A stretch of 9,138 nucleotides of DNA from Clostridia bacterium (GTDB lineage: Bacteria > Bacillota > Clostridia > Saccharofermentanales > UBA5734): positions 1 to 9,138 of the forward strand of contig JAGOFF010000083.1 in NCBI GenBank assembly GCA_017997315.1, written 5' to 3'. Position numbers and translations under genes: made by a program. Below, one piece after another: positions 5,528 through 9,138 of this stretch (positions are counted from its first letter, which is position 1; each line of letters opens with the position of its first letter). The notes beneath the pieces were generated by a model that worked only from the letters and a program-made list of their open reading frames with translations, was not told the DNA's origin and searched no databases.

Positions 5528-6133
5528 ATGCGGCTTTTTGTTGCTCTGGAACTGTCCACGGAAGATCGCCATCGCTTGAGACCGCTCATCGAAAGCGCCT
5601 GCGCCGCCTATCCCGGGGGGCGTATCGTGCCGTTTGGGAACCTGCACATCACCCTCCATTTCGTTGGAGAGTGCGGCCCGGACAAGGCGGAACAACTCCG
5701 CAGGGCGCTCTGGCAGGCCTACCGTGCGGATGCGGACAGGGAAAACCGCCTGTTTCCGATGCGTCTGCAGGCATCGGGATCCGGTCTGTTCCGATCCGGA
5801 CGCGAAGCGGTGCTATGGCTCCGGGTGGAACCCTCCGCCGGCATCCGGCGGTTCCGGACGATGCTGTTCGACGCACTGGAACGCATGGGATGGCCGACGG
5901 AGACGCGGCATGAGTTGATACCGCATATCACCATCGCCCGCTGCGTGCCGGTCGGGTCCGGGAACGGACGGGATCCGGGGAGCCCGTCGCCCGCGGCTCA
6001 CCCGGCCGTCTGCCCGCTCACCGCGGCCGGACCCTCCCTGATGGAGTCCGTGCGGCAGGACGGCCGGCTCTCTTATATCGCGCGATGCCGTCCCGCTGTC
6101 GGACCGGAATGGATACCGGGTAACGGGACGTAA
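5528..6133 (+). CDS. thpR: RNA 2',3'-cyclic phosphodiesterase (2'-5' RNA ligase family)
   Basis: A 201-residue member of the 2H phosphoesterase superfamily with both signature tetrapeptides: HITL (40-43) in NLHITLHFVGE and HITI (133-136) in LIPHITIAR. Members open 2',3'-cyclic phosphates at RNA ends, and some ligate tRNA halves by 2'-5' bonds in vitro. It should be cytosolic. The opening MRLFVALELS is typical, which fixes the start at 5528; the frame's earlier ATG at 5501 is not needed. The ribosome binding site is imperfect (GGGAG at 5510-5514, GGGGTG nearer the start). The stretch after the second motif (about 140-160) is a Gly/Pro/Ser-rich linker, longer than I expect for the family. It precedes the SOS-type repair pair by 67 bases and could be partly co-transcribed with it, since no terminator lies between. 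Confidence 0.93.
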   Translation: MRLFVALELSTEDRHRLRPLIESACAAYPGGRIVPFGNLHITLHFVGECGPDKAEQLRRALWQAYRADADRENRLFPMRLQASGSGLFRSGREAVLWLRVEPSAGIRRFRTMLFDALERMGWPTETRHELIPHITIARCVPVGSGNGRDPGSPSPAAHPAVCPLTAAGPSLMESVRQDGRLSYIARCRPAVGPEWIPGNGT

Positions 6134-6150
6134 CGGGATCGTAACAGAAC
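6120..6150. repeat. Three tandem ~10-bp direct repeats (GTAACGGGAC type)
   Basis: GTAACGGGAC (6120-6129), GTAACGGGAT (6130-6139) and GTAACAGAAC (6141-6150) follow one another at 10-11 bp, close to one helical turn. The thpR stop codon is in the second copy, and the third runs into the LexA box. Either a small duplication or a site for a regulator that binds direct repeats. Confidence 0.5.
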
Positions 6151-6159
6151 AAATGTTCT
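6146..6159. promoter_or_regulatory. LexA (SOS) box upstream of the radical SAM repair pair
   Basis: AGAACAAATGTTCT is a palindrome broken only at the central AA/AT bases. It fits the Bacillota LexA/DinR consensus CGAACRNRYGTTCG at 12 of 14 positions, with the whole GAAC-RNRY-GTTC core intact. It ends 41 bases before the start codon and overlaps the expected -35 area of the promoter, where bound LexA would block transcription. Confidence 0.75.
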
Positions 6160-6175
6160 CTTTTTGGCCGCTTCA

Positions 6176-6184
6176 TGGTATCAT
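6176..6184 (+). promoter_or_regulatory. Putative extended -10 of the radical SAM operon
   Basis: TGGTATCAT, identical to the nonamer before the sulfatase gene. The -35 position at 17 bp reads TTCTCT (6156-6161), a weak match overlapping the LexA box. The predicted start near 6190 leaves a leader of only about 10 bases before the ATG at 6201. Confidence 0.4.
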
Positions 6185-6200
6185 CCAAGTGGTGATGCTG

Positions 6201-7469
6201 ATGAATACAGGTCAAAAACTGCAGATTCTCGGCGAAGCGGCCCGGTATGACGTGTCCTGCGCCTCCAGTGGCGTGAATCGGCCTGGAGGAGCCGGCCGGA
6301 TCGGTTCGACGATCGCAGCCGGAGTCTGCCACTCCTGGACGGATGACGGACGCTGCCTGTCCCTGCTGAAGGTTCTCCTGACCAATGCCTGCGAATACGA
6401 CTGTCTGTATTGCGCGAACCGGAGGTCCAACGACATTCCGCGCGCTTCTTTCCACCCGGCCGAACTGGCCGAGCTCACCATCGGCTTCTACCGCCGCAAC
6501 TATATCGAGGGGCTGTTTCTCAGTTCCGCGGTGGCGGGCGGGCCGGACGCCACCATGGAACGCATGAACGAAGTCATGCGCCTGCTGCGGAACGTGCACG
6601 GATTCAACGGATACATCCATGTCAAGATCGTGCCGGGCGCTTCCGCCGAGCTCGTGGACGCGGCGGGCCGCCTTGCGGACCGGGTGAGCGTGAACATGGA
6701 ACTGTGCACGACCCGGTCGCTGGCGCTGCTCGCCCCGCAGAAATCCCCGCTCGCGATCGCCGCGCCGATGCGGTATGTCGCGGACCGCAAGGAGGCTGCC
6801 GAGGAGGAATCCCGCCGGTTCCGTTCCGCCGGGCGTTTTGTGCCGGGCGGCCAGAGCACGCAGATGATCGTCGGAGCCTCACCGGAACGGGACATGCAGA
6901 TTCTGGGTACCGCGCAGCGCCTGTATGAGGGGTTCCGGCTGAAACGCGTCTACTATTCCGCCTATGTGCCGGTGAACGACAATCCGCGCCTGCCCTCCCT
7001 GCTGACCGCTCCACCGATGCTCCGCGAACACCGGCTGTACCAGGCGGACTGGCTGATGCGCTTCTACAGTTTCCGTTCCGAAGAGCTGGTGGATGCGGGG
7101 AGCCCCGACCTGGACCTCGAGGTCGATCCGAAATGCTCCTGGGCGCTGCGCCATCCGGAGTGCTTCCCGGTGGATGTCAACCGGGCCGGGCTCGAGACCC
7201 TGCTGCGGATTCCCGGCGTCGGGCCCGTTGCGGCCCGCCGTATGGTCGCGGCCCGCCGGATACGCGCGCTGCGGTACGAGAATCTGGCCCGGATGGGGGT
7301 CGTCATGAAGCGTGCCCGGTTTTTCATCGTCTGTACGGGTGGCAGCACGGAAGGCAGGCTTCCCGCTCCGGAGGAGATGCGCCGCGCCCTGGCGGACAAG
7401 GCAGGCATTGCCCGCCAGGGATACCGCCAGATGAGGATCGAGGAGGCCGTTTGTGTTTCTGTCGTATGA
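6201..7469 (+). CDS. Putative DNA modification/repair radical SAM protein (TIGR03916-like)
   Basis: A 422-residue protein of the radical SAM family that I recognise as the UDG-linked type (TIGR03916, rSAM_link_UDG, named from memory). The Fe-S/SAM motif is C64-EYD-C68-LY-C71, in the order Cx3Cx2C. The opening QKLQILGEAARYDVSCASSG is typical of the family. A C-terminal helix-hairpin-helix with LLRIPGVGPVAARRM (334-348) implies DNA binding, followed by a basic segment to about residue 375. The reaction is unknown; family context suggests oxidative or radical processing of damaged or modified DNA. The ATG at 6201 is chosen from the family opening; ATG 6195 is an equal alternative and ATG 6153 lacks a ribosome binding site. 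It overlaps its partner gene by 17 bases and sits behind a LexA box. Confidence 0.9.
   Translation: MNTGQKLQILGEAARYDVSCASSGVNRPGGAGRIGSTIAAGVCHSWTDDGRCLSLLKVLLTNACEYDCLYCANRRSNDIPRASFHPAELAELTIGFYRRNYIEGLFLSSAVAGGPDATMERMNEVMRLLRNVHGFNGYIHVKIVPGASAELVDAAGRLADRVSVNMELCTTRSLALLAPQKSPLAIAAPMRYVADRKEAAEEESRRFRSAGRFVPGGQSTQMIVGASPERDMQILGTAQRLYEGFRLKRVYYSAYVPVNDNPRLPSLLTAPPMLREHRLYQADWLMRFYSFRSEELVDAGSPDLDLEVDPKCSWALRHPECFPVDVNRAGLETLLRIPGVGPVAARRMVAARRIRALRYENLARMGVVMKRARFFIVCTGGSTEGRLPAPEEMRRALADKAGIARQGYRQMRIEEAVCVSVV
7441..7446 (+). promoter_or_regulatory. Ribosome binding site for the GTG-started partner gene
   Basis: A perfect AGGAGG, 6 bases before the GTG at 7453, inside the end of the radical SAM gene. 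It establishes the GTG start and the 17-base overlap of the two genes. Confidence 0.8.
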
Positions 7470-8259
7470 CGGTACGTTCGAAGGGGTGCTGTCCGCCATG
7501 GCGATGTGCCTGCGCGAGCAGCGGGACGTGTGGGGGATCCTGCCGGACTCGCGGGCGATGCAGAGCCTGCTGCCGACGGAACCGGTCGCGGTGGAGCCGG
7601 ATATCCTCGCCCGGTTCGACCGCTGGCTCTCGCGACGTTTCGGCAGGGAGGCCATGGATCTGCTGTACCACGCATTCCTCTCCGAACAGGATGATATCGA
7701 ACTCCGGATGCTGGGTTTTCTGCGGACCGGGCTCCGGATCGGCGGGGATCCGTCGGATCTGCTGCAGGATACGCATGTCGCCGCGGTGCAGGCGGCCGCA
7801 CGCGCGGTCGTGCGCCAGGCCCATGCCTACACCGGACTGTTGCGTTTCCGGCTGCTCGGCGGGGTCTATGTGGCCGACTTTGAGCCGGACTACCTCGTCC
7901 TGCCGCTGCTGACGCAGCATTTCGCGGATCGGATGCGCGACCGGCCGTTCCTGATCCGCGACCGCCGGCGCTGCCTGGCGGCTGTGAGCGCGCCGGACCA
8001 TCCGTGGTTCATCGTAGCGATGGAACCCGGCGACGTTCCGGAGACGCCATCCGCGCACGATGCACCGGAGCCGTCTTCTTCCGACTGTCCCGGTCCGGAC
8101 GGTTCGGCATCTTTCGAGGAGATCTGGAGGTCGTATCACGCGATGATGGCGATCCCGCAGCGGATCAATCCGGATCTGCAGCGCGCGAATATGCCGAAGA
8201 AGTACTGGAAATACCTCGTGGAGCGCCCCGGCGCGGGAACCGGGCGGATTGCGCTATAA
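7453..8259 (+). CDS. DUF4130/TIGR03915-family putative DNA repair protein
   Basis: A 268-residue protein of the family routinely paired with the preceding radical SAM gene, or in other bacteria fused to a uracil-DNA glycosylase domain (TIGR03915/DUF4130, from memory). Landmarks are the opening FLSYDGTFEGVLSAM, a central helical block with GFLRTGLRIGG (88-98), RFRLLGGVYVADFEPDYLVL (131-150) and PLLTQHFADRM (151-161), and the diagnostic C-terminal FEEIWRSYHAMMAIPQRINP (221-240) with MPKKYWKYLVE (247-257). No classical catalytic motif is evident. A Pro/Ser/acidic stretch at about 191-220 looks like a flexible insert before the C-terminal block. It starts with GTG at 7453, supported by AGGAGG, and is translationally coupled to the radical SAM gene. 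No UDG gene lies in the window. The family is uncharacterised; a role in processing damaged bases with its partner is inference. Confidence 0.9.
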   Translation: MFLSYDGTFEGVLSAMAMCLREQRDVWGILPDSRAMQSLLPTEPVAVEPDILARFDRWLSRRFGREAMDLLYHAFLSEQDDIELRMLGFLRTGLRIGGDPSDLLQDTHVAAVQAAARAVVRQAHAYTGLLRFRLLGGVYVADFEPDYLVLPLLTQHFADRMRDRPFLIRDRRRCLAAVSAPDHPWFIVAMEPGDVPETPSAHDAPEPSSSDCPGPDGSASFEEIWRSYHAMMAIPQRINPDLQRANMPKKYWKYLVERPGAGTGRIAL

Positions 8260-8260
8260 T
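8255..8260 (+). promoter_or_regulatory. Possible -10 of galM, overlapping the previous stop codon
   Basis: A perfect TATAAT that includes the TAA of the DUF4130 gene. The region 17 bp upstream is GC-rich with no -35 match, so it may be weak or activator-dependent. The predicted start is near 8267, about 58 bases before the galM ATG. Confidence 0.4.
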
Positions 8261-8268
8261 GACAGACA

Positions 8269-8295
8269 GCCGGTTGCGGCGAACAGCCGTCCGGC
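8269..8295 (+). promoter_or_regulatory. Hairpin in the DUF4130-galM gap
   Basis: GCCGG-TTG-CGGC, loop GAACA, GCCG-T-CCGGC: nine paired bases with a small internal loop. No T-run follows, so it is a poor terminator. If galM uses the TATAAT at 8255, this stem would sit almost at the 5' end of the galM transcript. Confidence 0.4.
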
Positions 8296-8324
8296 ACACC
8301 GCTCACTAACAGGAGGATACCGAT

Positions 8325-9138
8325 ATGTCCATTGCCAAGGCCGTGTTCGGAACGACACGGACGGGAAAAACCATCGACCGGTACACACTGCGGAACAATA
8401 AGGGGATGCAGGCGGATATCCTGACGTTCGGAGCCGTCCTGAACCGGCTGCTGGTTCCGGATGCCAAGGGCGCCCTGACGGACGTCACGCTGGGTTACGA
8501 CACATTTGAGGGATACGAGCGGATCGCGCCGTTCTTCGGCGCGGTGGTCGGCCGGTACGGGAACCGGATCGGCGGTGCGTCTTTCCGTCTGGACGGCGAG
8601 ACATACCAGCTGACCGTCAACGACCACAAGAACCAGCTGCACGGCGGTCGCGGCGGTTTCGCGGGTGTCGTCTGGACAGCCCGCACCGAAATCCGTGACG
8701 GCCTCGACGTCCTGGTTTTGTCCTATGACAGCGCAGACGGGGAGGAGGGGTACCCCGGCAACCTCCATGCTGAAGTCGCGTATTCCGTAACGGACGACAA
8801 CGAACTGTGCCTGGACTACTCGGCGACGACCGACCGGCCTACCATCTGCAACCTCACGAACCACGCGTATTTCAATCTCGCCGGACATGACGCGGGTGCG
8901 GTGCTTGGCCACACGATCCGGATCAACGCCGACTTCTTCACCGTCACCGACGAGGAGAGCATCCCGACCGGGGAGATCCGCCCTGTGGACGGCACGCCGC
9001 TGGATCTTCGCGTCGCGCGTCCGATCGGCGAGGGGATCGACAGCGATTACGACCAGATCCGTTTCCCGGGGGGATACGACAACAACTGGGTTCTGCCCTC
9101 GAACGGCAAGGATCTGGTGTTGGCGGCGGAGGCTACCG
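8325..9138 (+). CDS. galM: Aldose 1-epimerase (mutarotase), cut by right edge
   Basis: The first 271 residues of a protein of about 345; the C-terminal part lies outside the window. GalM interconverts the alpha and beta anomers of galactose and glucose and feeds the Leloir pathway in the cytosol. Visible marks are GRYGNRI with Arg81, the active-site histidine His106 in NQLHGG, and His180 in NLTNHAYFNLAG. The substrate-binding Asp252 lies in GGYDNNWVL, where many homologues have GYDHN, so an Asn replaces the His there. The catalytic glutamate expected near residue 310 is beyond the edge and cannot be checked. The start has an excellent AGGAGG (8311-8316) 8 bases before the ATG. It follows the DUF4130 gene by 65 bases, with its own possible promoter, and no functional link between the two is apparent. 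No other galactose gene is in the window. Confidence 0.95.
   Translation, partial: MSIAKAVFGTTRTGKTIDRYTLRNNKGMQADILTFGAVLNRLLVPDAKGALTDVTLGYDTFEGYERIAPFFGAVVGRYGNRIGGASFRLDGETYQLTVNDHKNQLHGGRGGFAGVVWTARTEIRDGLDVLVLSYDSADGEEGYPGNLHAEVAYSVTDDNELCLDYSATTDRPTICNLTNHAYFNLAGHDAGAVLGHTIRINADFFTVTDEESIPTGEIRPVDGTPLDLRVARPIGEGIDSDYDQIRFPGGYDNNWVLPSNGKDLVLAAEAT

Noticed and set aside
6002..6030. CCGGCCG/CGGCCGG inverted repeat as a terminator after thpR
   Set aside because: It lies inside the thpR coding sequence, has a long loop and no T-run.
7453..8259. Calling the DUF4130 gene a uracil-DNA glycosylase
   Set aside because: The UDG link applies to fused or neighbouring domains in other genomes. No UDG active-site motif is visible in this protein.

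Overview
The window is dense, high-GC bacterial DNA: about 65% GC in a sampled stretch of coding sequence, against about 38% by hand count in one AT-rich gap at 5221-5500. Strong AGGAGG-type ribosome binding sites, extended -10 promoters, a PadR regulator, a BcrA-type ABC exporter and a Gram-positive-type LexA (SOS) box point to a Bacillota, most likely a high-GC member of the Clostridia. That assignment is inference. No rRNA, tRNA, CRISPR array, transposase or phage gene is visible.

Left part, minus strand (1-2736): an operon of an ABC ATPase, two ABC-2 type permeases and a PhzF-family gene that runs off the left edge. The genes are spaced by 3 and 18 bp and then overlap by 4 bp. The operon is read from a promoter near 2806-2834 in a 187-bp divergent intergenic region. 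The other side of that region drives, on the plus strand, a cytosolic type I sulfatase (2924-4225) and, directly abutting it, a half-length AI-2E/YtvI-like membrane protein (4226-4789). A strong hairpin at 4792-4823 closes this unit and also serves as terminator for the converging PadR regulator gene (4856-5197, minus).

Middle (5198-5527): an AT-rich divergent intergenic region of 330 bp. It carries a PadR-side extended -10, a TTGACA promoter for thpR, and two clean inverted repeats that look like operators.

Right part, plus strand (5528-9138): thpR (RNA 2',3'-cyclic phosphodiesterase), then an overlapping pair that is the most interesting content. The first gene is a radical SAM protein with a C-terminal helix-hairpin-helix, of the family found linked to uracil-DNA glycosylase domains. 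The second is its usual partner, a DUF4130/TIGR03915-type protein. A near-perfect LexA box (6146-6159) lies just upstream of the pair, so this uncharacterised putative DNA repair or modification system is probably SOS-regulated here. The window ends inside galM (aldose 1-epimerase), which begins after a TATAAT overlapping the previous stop codon and a 5' hairpin.
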